Below are positions 16,320 through 24,629 of a stretch of 52,848 nucleotides of DNA, one piece after another (positions within the stretch are counted from its first letter, which is position 1; each line of letters opens with the position of its first letter). This stretch comes from Verrucomicrobiota bacterium. Lineage in GTDB: Bacteria > Verrucomicrobiota > Verrucomicrobiia > Limisphaerales > SIBE01. A program made the translations under genes and the position numbers. The stretch is from NCBI GenBank assembly GCA_016871515.1, contig VHDE01000032.1:1-52848 (forward strand), given 5' to 3'. The notes beneath the pieces were generated by a model. That model had not been told where the DNA came from and did not search any database. It worked only from the letters and a program-made list of their open reading frames with translations.

Positions 16320-16391
16320 TTGTAGGACAGGCGTCCCGCCTGTTCAGAATGTATTGGTGCACAGAGACAGGCGGGACGCGCTGTCCTGCTA
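16320..16391. repeat. Hairpin repeat of the GGACAGGCGGGACG family, copy 1
   Basis: TAGGACAGGCGTCCCGCCTG on the left and GACAGGCGGGACGCGCTGTC on the right form nested inverted repeats. The first 26 bases match a second copy at 44001 at 25 positions. It stands in the gap between the Gfo/Idh and PaaK-like genes, both on the minus strand, and may act as a terminator of the second. Confidence 0.8.
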
Positions 16392-16470
16392 GTTCATCGT
16401 TCGCAAAGGAGAAAATCCGCTGGCCGACGGTTGTTTAAGCTGCGCTGCTGTGTTAGCCCACGGAACACCA

Positions 16471-17796
16471 CTAACTCTTTAACCACCGCTTCGCTTTATG
16501 TTCAAAACGAGGAAGGGCGCCGATCGCTACACCGCTGACCGGCACACGCAAAGCAAAGGCCGTAAGGAAGGCCTTTTCCAAACGAGCTGCCAGAGAGCGG
16601 ACGTCCACGGCCGCATCGATTGGCTCGACTTGAATTTTCATCTCGGCGAGGGCCTGGGCATGATTGATCTGCACTTGGAATTCGCCAACTTCGCTGAACT
16701 GCCGAAGTATCTCTTCGACGGCGCTGGGAAAAATGTTTACGCCTCGAACCACAATCATGTCATCCACGCGTCCGAGGATTCCGCCTTCCAGTGCCAGCTC
16801 GTAGCGGCCGCACGGACATGGCTGGCCATCGGAACCGCATGAGAATTTGACAAGGTCGCCGGTCCGATAGCGCAAAAGAGGAGAGGCCGTGCGAGTTAAG
16901 GTGGTCAAAACCAACTCTCCCGCCGCCCCGGACGCGGCAGCTTCGCCGGTCGTTGGATCGATGACCTCAGGGAAATAAGCGGACTCAATCAAATGCAGAA
17001 TCCCGGGTCGCACTGGGCACTCATAGGTGACCGGCCCGACTTCTGTCATCCCATGATGATCGAAAATGCGCGCGCCTGGCCAAAGTTGTTCGAGTCGAGC
17101 CCGCGTGGATGGAATGCTGCCTCCTGGTTCACCGGCAACAATGATTGTCTTCACGCGCGTCGAATTCAAACTGATCTTCTCGTCGGCGGCGATTTCAGCC
17201 AAACGAATGGCATAGGTTGGCGTGCAGCAAAGGACGGTTGCGCCGTGATCGATGATGGAGCGCAGCCGAGCCTCGCTGCTCAATCCACCGCCCGGCAAGC
17301 AAAGGCAGCCGATTTGCGCGCCGGCCTCGAAGGCCAGCCAGAAACCGATGAAAGGTCCGAACGAGAAAGCGAAGAAAATCCGGTCGAGAGGGGTCACGCC
17401 CGCCGCGCGATAAACTTGTTTCCAGCTGTCAATCATCGACTCCCAGCTTTCCGGAGTGTCCAGCCAGCGCAAAGGAACTCCACTGGTGCCGCTGGTTTGA
17501 TGACAGCGCGTGTATCGCGCGAGCGGAAAAGTCAGCCTTGATCCGTAAGGTGGATGCGTCACCTGATCTTTGACTAATTCATCTTTGAAGGTGAACGGGC
17601 AAATCCGGGAAAACGCTTCTAAAGTTGAAATCGGCGCATCAAGACTCAACGCTCCGAGCTTGCCTTGGTAGAAGCGATTGGCCGGCACGACCGTGGCGAG
17701 CAATTCACGAAGCCGGCTAAGCTGAGCCGTGACGATCTCGCGCCGGGAAAAAAACTCGTTGGTGTTCGCCGGCGAGTTTGAGCCGCGTTGCTCCAT
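16471..17796 (-). CDS. Phenylacetate-CoA ligase-like AMP-forming enzyme
   Basis: A 441-residue adenylate-forming enzyme of the PaaK type, expected to activate an aromatic or other carboxylic acid with ATP and CoA in the cytosol. Motifs: T-S-G-T-S-G-V-P-L near residue 102 (phosphate loop), H-H-G-M-T-E-V-G-P-V near 243, a Cys-rich C-G-S-D-G-Q-P-C-P-C-G-R turn, Y-R-T-G-D-L-V and G-R-V-D-D-M-I-V-V-R-G-V-N-I-F-P near 355, and a C-terminal hinge domain ending in a conserved Lys region. Length fits PaaK. No phenylacetate pathway genes are nearby, so the substrate is open. Confidence 0.9.
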   Translation of the reverse strand: MEQRGSNSPANTNEFFSRREIVTAQLSRLRELLATVVPANRFYQGKLGALSLDAPISTLEAFSRICPFTFKDELVKDQVTHPPYGSRLTFPLARYTRCHQTSGTSGVPLRWLDTPESWESMIDSWKQVYRAAGVTPLDRIFFAFSFGPFIGFWLAFEAGAQIGCLCLPGGGLSSEARLRSIIDHGATVLCCTPTYAIRLAEIAADEKISLNSTRVKTIIVAGEPGGSIPSTRARLEQLWPGARIFDHHGMTEVGPVTYECPVRPGILHLIESAYFPEVIDPTTGEAAASGAAGELVLTTLTRTASPLLRYRTGDLVKFSCGSDGQPCPCGRYELALEGGILGRVDDMIVVRGVNIFPSAVEEILRQFSEVGEFQVQINHAQALAEMKIQVEPIDAAVDVRSLAARLEKAFLTAFALRVPVSGVAIGALPRFEHKAKRWLKS

Positions 17797-17813
17797 GAGA
17801 CGTGATGAACGGG

Positions 17814-18374
17814 CTAGGGATGTGGCGCTGTGCTCGAACTGGGTTCAGACGCCACAGCTTTCGGCTTGGATGGTGGGGGATTTGGCTTGAAAAAAGTTAC
17901 CAGGCAGCCGCCGACCGCGGCGAGAAGAATGCCAAGGAAGAATGGCCAGCGAATTGAACTTAGCCCGCCCGCGGGTGGATGCTGCCAAAGAGAGTAGAGC
18001 GCGTTTACGACTGGTGCTCCCGCAAAAACAATCGACATCACGACGGCCGGCGTGCCTTTCGCGCCAAAGGCGAGCAACACGCCAAAGGCGCCCACGGCGC
18101 CAACGATTCCGGCGATCAGCGACCACCACATGCCACTCGCCGGGTAATTCCACGACGCGCCTTTGGCGACCAATAAAGCAAGCGGCGCCAGCACGGCCGT
18201 GAGAAAGTACGCGATGCCCACGAACAAGAATGCCTTGTAACGTCCGTTCACTGGGTCACCCATGGCAATTTGGCCTCTGTGCAGGAAAACGCCGTAAACG
18301 CCCCATGAAACAACAGTCAGCAAAGCAAACAAAAGCCACGTCATACCGGGCTTGCCGGATTGATCGGTCATCAT
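17814..18374 (-). CDS. Small multi-pass membrane protein (EamA/DMT-like)
   Basis: About 186 residues from the ATG at 18374 (a second ATG follows at once; the ORF begins at 18413). Five or six hydrophobic segments are visible, starting with W-L-L-F-A-L-L-T-V-V-S-W-G-V-Y-G-V. The pattern and the Gly-Ala rich helices resemble half of a drug/metabolite transporter (EamA). The C-terminal tail is Pro-Lys-Ser rich and cytosolic. It starts 17 bases upstream of the PaaK-like gene start on the same strand, so the two may be co-transcribed. Function unassigned. Confidence 0.65.
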   Translation of the reverse strand: MMTDQSGKPGMTWLLFALLTVVSWGVYGVFLHRGQIAMGDPVNGRYKAFLFVGIAYFLTAVLAPLALLVAKGASWNYPASGMWWSLIAGIVGAVGAFGVLLAFGAKGTPAVVMSIVFAGAPVVNALYSLWQHPPAGGLSSIRWPFFLGILLAAVGGCLVTFFKPNPPPSKPKAVASEPSSSTAPHP

Positions 18375-18479
18375 AAGTGGAGGGAGTCTAGTATTGGCGT
18401 TCCCGGACAGCAAATGGTTTGTGTGCCGACGCTAAATCAAACCAACTGGACAGCTCCGCCGAAGGCTCTGGCTACCCTC

Positions 18480-19193
18480 TCACTTAGGACTGTTTCCGGT
18501 CCCAGCAGGTTCAAAGGTGATTGTGACCGGCGTGTTTAGCGGCGGGACGGCTTTTTCGTTCGGGAACCAAATCTCATCGTCCTCGCGGCCCTGGCGTGGA
18601 TTATTAACCAATGCGTCGATGTCCTCGATAATGGCCGCGATAGATTCGCTGGCGTGAGCCATGAACACACCTTGCAACACGCGCGAACCGTTGTAGAGCC
18701 AGAAACCGCGTTCCATTGGCGCGCCGCCCTTTTGTTTGCAAATCAAATCTTCCAGCCGCACCTTCGTTTCCTTTCCAGCGCTCGTCCAAGCGACAAAAAT
18801 GTGAATTGGCGCCCCAGTCAGCGGCTGGCCACTTTCAACCCTCGCGGTTTGATTTGTCATGCCAAGCAGCAACATCGCTAAATGGATCTGCTGGGCGTGG
18901 GCCGGAGTCGCGAGCAGTCCTTCGTGGAGTTTTCCACCGGGGCCGACGATGCCATATTCGATGACAACATCGGTCAGGTTCACAGTTCCAGGAAACCAGA
19001 CTTGTTTCTTCTGTTTGTTGAATCTGACCTCCCCGATTTTAAAAATGCCGTCACCAATACTCTTGAGTGGAGTATCCACTGATTGCGCCGGTGAATCGCC
19101 CGGTGCGCGATCTTGTTGTGCCAAAAGTCCCGCGCACCAAACCAGAGTCGATACAAAAAGCAGCCATCGAATCGACTGCGAGCATGCGATCAT
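18480..19193 (-). CDS. Secreted YdjY-domain protein
   Basis: About 237 residues from the ATG at 19193; the ORF reaches 19244. An N-terminal signal peptide (I-R-W-L-L-F-V-S-T-L-V-W-C-A-G-L-L-A) is followed by a domain of the YdjY type: V-W-F-P-G-T-V-N near its start, G-G-K-L-H-E-G-L-L-A-T, and I-H-L-A-M-L-L-L-G-M. The family's role is unknown; proteins are extracytoplasmic, often in Planctomycetes and Verrucomicrobiota. The gene is divergent from the LarA-like gene with 89 bases between the preferred starts. Confidence 0.75.
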   Translation of the reverse strand: MIACSQSIRWLLFVSTLVWCAGLLAQQDRAPGDSPAQSVDTPLKSIGDGIFKIGEVRFNKQKKQVWFPGTVNLTDVVIEYGIVGPGGKLHEGLLATPAHAQQIHLAMLLLGMTNQTARVESGQPLTGAPIHIFVAWTSAGKETKVRLEDLICKQKGGAPMERGFWLYNGSRVLQGVFMAHASESIAAIIEDIDALVNNPRQGREDDEIWFPNEKAVPPLNTPVTITFEPAGTGNSPK

Positions 19194-19282
19194 AGCTTTG
19201 AAAGATACCCTGCCAAGCAAGGAAAGCACGTGTGAAATGAGCATGAAGTGGGGATTGCCTAGACTCGGCCAATCAGCTTAGG

Positions 19283-20584
19283 ATGCCGATGACCATGAAT
19301 GACGTGATTCCTCGGATGTTCCGGCTGCGCCAGAGATTTCCTCAATCCAAGCCAGTCAACATCCCGGCCACCGTGCAGAGCGAGTTCAATGCCGAGGGCA
19401 TTCTCGCACACATTAAGCCGGGCATGAACATTGCCGTGGCCGTTGGAAGCCGCGGGATTACTAATCTTCAACGGATCGTCGCCGCTGTGTTGGAGGTCTT
19501 AAAAGGCGCCGGTGCGCAACCTTTCATCGTCCCGGCCATGGGCAGCCACGGTGGCGCGACTCCAGAGGGGCAGATCGAACTCTTAGCTGAATACGGCATT
19601 ACCGAGCAGCAACTCAAGGTTCCGATCAGGGCCGCGATGGAAGTGGAACGGATCGGGGTCACCGACGATGGAGTCGATGTCAATTTCAGCGCCGAGGCTC
19701 TGAAGGCTGAAGGCATTGTCGTCGTGAACCGAGTAAAACCGCACACCGACTTCAGCGGCGCCATTGGCAGCGGCATCTTGAAAATGATCGTCATTGGTCT
19801 GGGAAAGCGCATCGGCGCAGCGACGTTTCACGCGGCCGCCCTGCATCGCGGTTACGAACATACAATCCGGACGGTGGCGCGCGTTTCGTTGAAAGCGGCT
19901 CCGATTCTTTGTGGCGTTGCTATTGTTGAGAACCAATTCCACGACACGGCGGGAATCGCTGTTTTCAAGGGCGAAGAAATCGAACGCCGCGAAGAGGATC
20001 TCTTTGGCGACGCGAAGAATTTGATGCCGAGATTGCCGTTCGATGAGATCGACTTGCTGATCGTGGACCGCTTGGGAAAGAATATCAGCGGCGCGGGGAT
20101 GGACCCGAACATAATTGGCCGCGGCATTCACGGGTATTCTTCCTTGTTGACGGACAAACCTCCGGCCGGCCCTCGGATTCGGCGGATTTTTGTTCGGGGG
20201 ATTACGCCGGAAAGTCACGGCAACGGCATTGGCATCGGTTTCGCTGATTTTGCGACCGCGCGCTTAGTGCGCGCTATCGACCAGAAAGTAACTGCGGTCA
20301 ATGCCTTGACGGCCTTGACACCGCAAAGCGCCAAAATTCCGATTCACTTCGACACCGATCGCGAGGCCATTACCCAGGCGCTTATCTCGCTGGCCTTGAC
20401 AGATACCCGGAAGGCAAGAGTGGTGCGCATCGCTGACACATTATCTCTCGAACAAATGGAAGTGTCCGAGTCCTGCTTAGGCCTTGTCAAAAGCATCGAG
20501 AACCTGATGGTCGCAAGCGCAGTCGAGCCAATGCAATTTGATTCCCGAGACGATCTGCGTGAACTGGGCAGCTCGTTCCACTGA
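19283..20584 (+). CDS. LarA-like (lactate racemase domain, DUF2088) protein
   Basis: A 433-residue protein resembling the N-terminal domain of nickel-pincer lactate racemase LarA and its DUF2088 relatives. Features: I-A-V-A-V-G-S-R-G-I near residue 52, V-P-A-M-G-S-H-G-G-A-T near 85, R-V-K-P-H-T-D-F-S-G near 150 and G-K-N-I-S-G-A-G-M-D-P-N near 265. LarA itself needs the NPN cofactor made by LarB, LarC and LarE; none is in the window. The substrate is therefore open; relatives racemise or epimerise various 2-hydroxyacids. A lactate permease gene lies at 47.8 kb but nothing links them directly. Confidence 0.8.
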   Translation: MPMTMNDVIPRMFRLRQRFPQSKPVNIPATVQSEFNAEGILAHIKPGMNIAVAVGSRGITNLQRIVAAVLEVLKGAGAQPFIVPAMGSHGGATPEGQIELLAEYGITEQQLKVPIRAAMEVERIGVTDDGVDVNFSAEALKAEGIVVVNRVKPHTDFSGAIGSGILKMIVIGLGKRIGAATFHAAALHRGYEHTIRTVARVSLKAAPILCGVAIVENQFHDTAGIAVFKGEEIERREEDLFGDAKNLMPRLPFDEIDLLIVDRLGKNISGAGMDPNIIGRGIHGYSSLLTDKPPAGPRIRRIFVRGITPESHGNGIGIGFADFATARLVRAIDQKVTAVNALTALTPQSAKIPIHFDTDREAITQALISLALTDTRKARVVRIADTLSLEQMEVSESCLGLVKSIENLMVASAVEPMQFDSRDDLRELGSSFH

Positions 20585-20822
20585 GTCGGTTCGAAAGCGG
20601 GGAATCACGACTGCATTGTCCGGGCAGCCGAAAATGTATGCCGCTCGGATCGCCGGACGTAACGTGCACAGCGTCCGCCTTTGCCGTAACGCAGACTTTC
20701 AGACTGCTGTACGCTGCAGGCCCTAAAACACGTATGGATCGCCTGGCACGCGTTACGGACAAGCGGGCGTTGCTGTGACTCATCGCGGGAGACACTTTGA
20801 GATTTCGGAGATTAAGCGTTAA
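20585..20822. other. Intergenic region with one copy of a dispersed palindromic repeat
   Basis: The segment 20684-20713 (CGTAACGCAGACTTTCAGAC and the following CTGTACG) is one copy of a repeat family seen again near 22.6, 31.4, 33.3 and 33.5 kb. No other feature is visible apart from the upstream region of the next gene, which starts with GTG. Confidence 0.65.
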
Positions 20823-22433
20823 GTGAACACGGCCGAGTCAACGCCGATCCACGGGGTCCCGACGTGCCTGCCGCCCTGGAGCGTGGGGAATTTGCCCGCG
20901 CCCATGCCGTTGTCCTGGCGCAACTGGACTGCTTTCATCGGCCCGGGCATCGTGATGATGGGAATTCAGATAGGCGGGGGCGAATGGTTATTCGGCCCGG
21001 AGGTGACAGCGCGATATGGCGGTGGGTTGATGTGGATCGCGACGATCGCAATTCTGGCCCAAGTCTTCTACAATCTCGAATGTGGCCGTTACGCCCTTTA
21101 TTGCGGCGAACCTATCATGACTGGGTTCATGCGGTTGAGGCCGGGCCCCGGTTTTTGGATGGGCTTGGTGCTGCTGCTTAATTTTTCCGCGCTGATTCCT
21201 GGCCTTTCAACTCACGGCGCAGCGGTGCTGGCTTCGCTCGTGCTCGGTCATCCGGCCGGTGTGCAGGACCGAGCGCTCGTTACGGTGCTGGCCTATGTCT
21301 GCTTGTTCGCGGTCGCATTGCCCGTTTTGGTCGGCGGGAAGGTTTACACGACGATGCAGGCGGTGATGACGGTGAAGGTGATCTTCGTGCTTGGCTTTTG
21401 TTTGGTCATTGGACTCTTCTTTGTGGATTCTGAAGGTTGGATCGCGATCTTCAGTGGGTTTTTGAAATTTGGCCAAGTCCCAGTGACTGACGGTCCGAAC
21501 GGCGAGCAATTGGCCAATGTGTTCGGATACTATCTGACGCATGGGGAATGGCCGGTCATCGCGTTGAGCAACATCGCTGTCCTCGGAGCGTTCGCCGGTT
21601 ACGCGGGCGGCGGTGGATTGAGCAATTCGACCTACAGCAATTTTGTTCGCGACAAAGGCTGGGGCATGGGGGCTGAAGTCGGCGCGATCCCCAGTGCGGT
21701 TGGAGGCCGCAATGTAACGCTCAGCCATCTGGGGAAAGTTTTTCCGCTTACGGCAGAAAACCTGAACCGTTGGAAAGGTTGGTGGCGGCACATCTTCACA
21801 GACCAAGTCTTTATCTGGGCGCCGGGTTGCGTGATGGGGATGGCGCTGCCGGCGCTCTTGTCAATTGGTTTCGCGCAGCATTCGGAGTTGCAACGCGAGA
21901 CAGTGCGCTTGGATTGGGCGCAAGCCGTTATCACGGCCGATGGCATGCGCCACGCTCCGGGTTTGAGCACCGGGCTTGCCCAGGCGTTGTGGGTGATTAC
22001 GCTGCTGGTGGGATTGATGGTTCTGCTGCCCAGTCAAATGTCGATTGTTGATGATTTCAGCCGGCGCTGGACCGACATCCTCTGGTCCGGCCATCGTCGC
22101 GTGCGCGAACGGATGCGGTCCGACCAGGTGAAATATATCTACTACGCAATCCTGAGCGGTTATGTTCTCTGGAGTTTTGTTTGCGCGGGGCTGTTCACCA
22201 ATTATGGACATCCCAAACTGATGGTGCTTGTGATTGCCAACATGAACAATCTGACCCTCGGCATTACCTCGTTTCTCTTGCTGCGCGTGAATCATCGCTT
22301 GCTCCCGCTAGAACTTCGCCCGCGCTGGTACCATTCGGCTGGACTCGCTTTTTGCGGTGTGTTTTATCTCGGCCTGGCAGCGTTGGTCTTTTTCACGAAA
22401 CAACTGCCGATGATTTTGGAAATGCTGAAATAA
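20823..22433 (+). CDS. Nramp-related membrane transporter lacking the metal-site motifs
   Basis: A 536-residue protein with about 11 transmembrane segments. W-T-A-F-I-G-P-G-I-V-M-M-G near residue 35 and the general layout resemble Nramp divalent-metal transporters. However the TM1 metal motif D-P-G-N is replaced by G-G-G-E-W and the TM6 region, where M-P-H is expected, reads A-G-Y-A-G-G-G-G-L-S-N. It therefore belongs to a divergent branch whose substrate is unlikely to be Mn2+ or Fe2+ by the usual mechanism. Start is GTG at 20823, directly after a stop-rich stretch. It stands alone between repeats. Confidence 0.75.
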   Translation: MNTAESTPIHGVPTCLPPWSVGNLPAPMPLSWRNWTAFIGPGIVMMGIQIGGGEWLFGPEVTARYGGGLMWIATIAILAQVFYNLECGRYALYCGEPIMTGFMRLRPGPGFWMGLVLLLNFSALIPGLSTHGAAVLASLVLGHPAGVQDRALVTVLAYVCLFAVALPVLVGGKVYTTMQAVMTVKVIFVLGFCLVIGLFFVDSEGWIAIFSGFLKFGQVPVTDGPNGEQLANVFGYYLTHGEWPVIALSNIAVLGAFAGYAGGGGLSNSTYSNFVRDKGWGMGAEVGAIPSAVGGRNVTLSHLGKVFPLTAENLNRWKGWWRHIFTDQVFIWAPGCVMGMALPALLSIGFAQHSELQRETVRLDWAQAVITADGMRHAPGLSTGLAQALWVITLLVGLMVLLPSQMSIVDDFSRRWTDILWSGHRRVRERMRSDQVKYIYYAILSGYVLWSFVCAGLFTNYGHPKLMVLVIANMNNLTLGITSFLLLRVNHRLLPLELRPRWYHSAGLAFCGVFYLGLAALVFFTKQLPMILEMLK

Positions 22434-22613
22434 TTAACGGTTACGGCCATTCAGATTAAGTGCAACTCACAAAACCGAAGCATCACGCCTGCGCTCCGCG
22501 GCGAAGCGCCGAAAGACGATCTTAAGATTGCTGCTTTGGCCCGTAGCGCAGATCTGCAGCGCTTCTCAAGAATCGGAGATACCCAACCCGGCGAACACAC
22601 AGCCGACTACAAG

Positions 22614-22648
22614 TCGGCGATACGGCAGAGTGAAACTCTGCGTTACGG
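22614..22648. repeat. Dispersed repeat (GCAGAGTGAAACTCTGCGTTACG type)
   Basis: An inverted repeat GGCAGAGTGAAACTCTGC followed by GTTACGG. The reverse complement matches the copy at 20684. It ends about 15 bases before the SDR gene start, inside what should be its promoter or leader. Confidence 0.75.
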
Positions 22649-22663
22649 GGTGGACGCCCTGCT

Positions 22664-23488
22664 ATGCCTGCTAAACTCTTCGATCTCAGCGGACGGGTCG
22701 CGCTGGTCTCGGGCGCAGCCAGCGGCTTGGGCCGAGCTATGTCCATTGCATTAGCCGAAGCTGGGGCGGATCTCGTGCTGGCCGATGTCAACGAAACTGG
22801 CATGAATCTGACCGCTCAGCAGATCAATCAATTGGGACGACGCGCATTGCCGGTGACCTGTAATGTTTCAGATCCGAAACAAATCCGCGCGCTATTCAGC
22901 CAGGTCGATCGTGAATTCGGCCGCATTGACTTTGTCGGCAACGTCGCTGGCGAGGGCATTCTCGGCCGGCCTGAGGAGATTTCACTCGACGATGTGGAAC
23001 AAACCTGGCGCAACCTTGTTTATGGGCGCTTCTGTTCCTGCCAGGAGGCGGGCCGGCGCATGTTGGCAGCGGGCCGAGGAAGCATCGTTAATATTGGCTC
23101 CCTCGCGAGTATCACCGCACTCGGACGCGGTCACATTGCTTACAGCATGGCGATGGGCGCTGTCGCGCAAATGACGCGCGAACTAAGCACCGAATGGGCG
23201 GGTGGTGGCGTCCGCGTCAACGCGATTCTTCCAGCTCAGGTGGTGAACCCGAGCTTGGAGAAACGGATGGCCGCCGACTCCAAACTGCACAGCCAATTTC
23301 TCAGCGGCATTCCAGCCGGCCGTCTCGGACATCCTGATGACATCAAAGGTCTCGCAGTTTTCTTGGCGTCGGATGCTTCGAGTTGGATCACAGGCGCGTT
23401 AATTCCGATGGACGGTGGCAACTTAGCGGCGAACGCCGGGGCGACGATCGGCCAGAGATCAGGAGTCAGGAGCCAGAAATCAGAATGA
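22664..23488 (+). CDS. SDR-family oxidoreductase with Met in place of catalytic Lys
   Basis: A 274-residue short-chain dehydrogenase/reductase. The cofactor loop is G-A-A-S-G-L-G at residues 17-23, an Asp at 41 (L-A-D-V) suggests NAD(H), Ser146 lies in I-G-S-L-A-S and Tyr160 in A-Y-S-M-A-M. The active-site Y-x-x-x-K is here Y160-S-M-A-M164, so the Lys is replaced by Met; the N-N-A-G motif reads G-N-V-A-G. Either the enzyme is catalytically altered or it has a non-catalytic role. The C-terminus ends in a short R-S-G-V-R-S-Q-K-S-E tail that looks like read-through into a simple repeat. It heads a cluster that once included a 2-oxoacid dehydrogenase. Confidence 0.88.
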   Translation: MPAKLFDLSGRVALVSGAASGLGRAMSIALAEAGADLVLADVNETGMNLTAQQINQLGRRALPVTCNVSDPKQIRALFSQVDREFGRIDFVGNVAGEGILGRPEEISLDDVEQTWRNLVYGRFCSCQEAGRRMLAAGRGSIVNIGSLASITALGRGHIAYSMAMGAVAQMTRELSTEWAGGGVRVNAILPAQVVNPSLEKRMAADSKLHSQFLSGIPAGRLGHPDDIKGLAVFLASDASSWITGALIPMDGGNLAANAGATIGQRSGVRSQKSE

Positions 23489-23503
23489 GGTGCAGGAATA
23501 GGA

Positions 23504-23701
23504 GTTAAAAACCGCGCTTCGATGCGATGATCCGGTTCTCTTTCTCGAACACAAGGAATTGCTTTCGACGATTTGGACGGTCCGATTCGGCGCCTCAACG
23601 GCGCGCACACGCCAACGCCTTACAGCCCGCCATTGGAGGCCGCGGTGGCGCCGAATGTGGAAATGATTGCCGCAGCGATACGCGACTTAAGCGAGGAGTG
23701 A
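23504..23701 (+). pseudogene. 2-oxoacid dehydrogenase E1 beta subunit, relic with internal deletion
   Basis: Two blocks of a TPP-dependent dehydrogenase beta subunit are visible in two frames. The first, from about 23507, reads L-K-T-A-L-R-C-D-D-P-V-L-F-L-E-H-K-E-L, the conserved middle of E1 beta (acetoin, pyruvate or branched-chain type). The second, from 23561, reads A-F-D-D-L-D-G-P-I-R-R-L-N-G-A-H-T-P-T-P-Y and ends A-P-N-V-E-M-I-A-A-A-I-R-D-L-S-E-E before the stop at 23699-23701. The transketolase C-domain between them and everything upstream, including E1 alpha, is gone. It lies 15 bases after the SDR stop. Confidence 0.8.
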
Positions 23702-23702
23702 T

Positions 23703-24488
23703 TTACTGGCGCCCGACCGCCTTGAGCAGTTCCGACGCCCAGGCTGCGTCTTCGGGAGACAACGGCGGTTCGGGTTCCACAGTGTAATCTGTGAGATCGA
23801 AACGGCCGACCGCATAGACACGATCGGCAAGCTGCTGAAGAGGAAGGTTTATACGAGTTTCACCTTGACGCAGTGGGATTGGAATAACTGGGAGTGGCTG
23901 GCGCAACGGCATCGGATAGAGTTCCCGGCGTCCCTTCACCCAGCCTAGGCTAATACAGACGAGCAAGTCATTGCGAAATTGTGCCGGGATTTGTGGCATT
24001 GCCAGAACGCGACGGCCCAATCGCACTAGATCGATTTCAACCAAGCTGGCATCGGACGACAAAATTTCCTCCTGCTTTTGAAAATACTTCTCTTGACCGA
24101 CCTCTCCAGATTTGTTGGCCGGGCTAAGGAATTCGATGACGGTGATTACCTTGCCTCCGCGGCGTTCGCGAATTTCGACGTATCCCTCTGTTGTCGGATC
24201 CATGATCAAATCGAATACAATCGGTTCAGCGACAGAAATGGTTCCGGTGTCGCGTTCAGCCGCTGGGCGAGCAACCCACCCGGGATGCGTTGCCACGTGG
24301 ACGTCAGGAACGAGGCGCCGAATCCGATCAGGCTCCTTCTCGATAAAGACGCGCTCTTCCATTCGGGCAACGAGATCGGCGGGCAAACCAGGCTGGAGAG
24401 CTTCGCGCGCGCAGGTGACAAGGCTTTGGTGCGCATCTCCCCAGTGCATTTCAAGATAAGGATCCAGACCGGGAAACGGACTTTTCAT
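23703..24488 (-). CDS. DUF4058 family protein
   Basis: A 261-residue protein starting MKSPFPGLDPYLEMHWGDAH, the hallmark of DUF4058. Further blocks are R-R-L-V-P-D-V-H-V near residue 57, V-I-T-V-I-E-F-L-S-P-A-N-K and V-E-I-D-L-V-R, the last two resembling a PD-(D/E)xK-like core (my inference). The family is common in cyanobacteria, Planctomycetes and Verrucomicrobiota and has no proven function. It sits on the opposite strand between the E1 beta relic, whose stop is 2 bases away, and the lipoyl-SDR gene, and could have arrived by insertion. Confidence 0.88.
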   Translation of the reverse strand: MKSPFPGLDPYLEMHWGDAHQSLVTCAREALQPGLPADLVARMEERVFIEKEPDRIRRLVPDVHVATHPGWVARPAAERDTGTISVAEPIVFDLIMDPTTEGYVEIRERRGGKVITVIEFLSPANKSGEVGQEKYFQKQEEILSSDASLVEIDLVRLGRRVLAMPQIPAQFRNDLLVCISLGWVKGRRELYPMPLRQPLPVIPIPLRQGETRINLPLQQLADRVYAVGRFDLTDYTVEPEPPLSPEDAAWASELLKAVGRQ

Positions 24489-24629
24489 AGGTTGAGCTTA
24501 GAACGCTTTTCATCCTCTGTCACGCTTCGGACAGTAATCGGAGCAATCGGAGTGGAGCTGCGAAACGGTTCTTGAGCCGTGGCCAAAACGTTGATTATGT
24601 TGCGAAGCAGTCAACGGTCTGTCGCGCTT

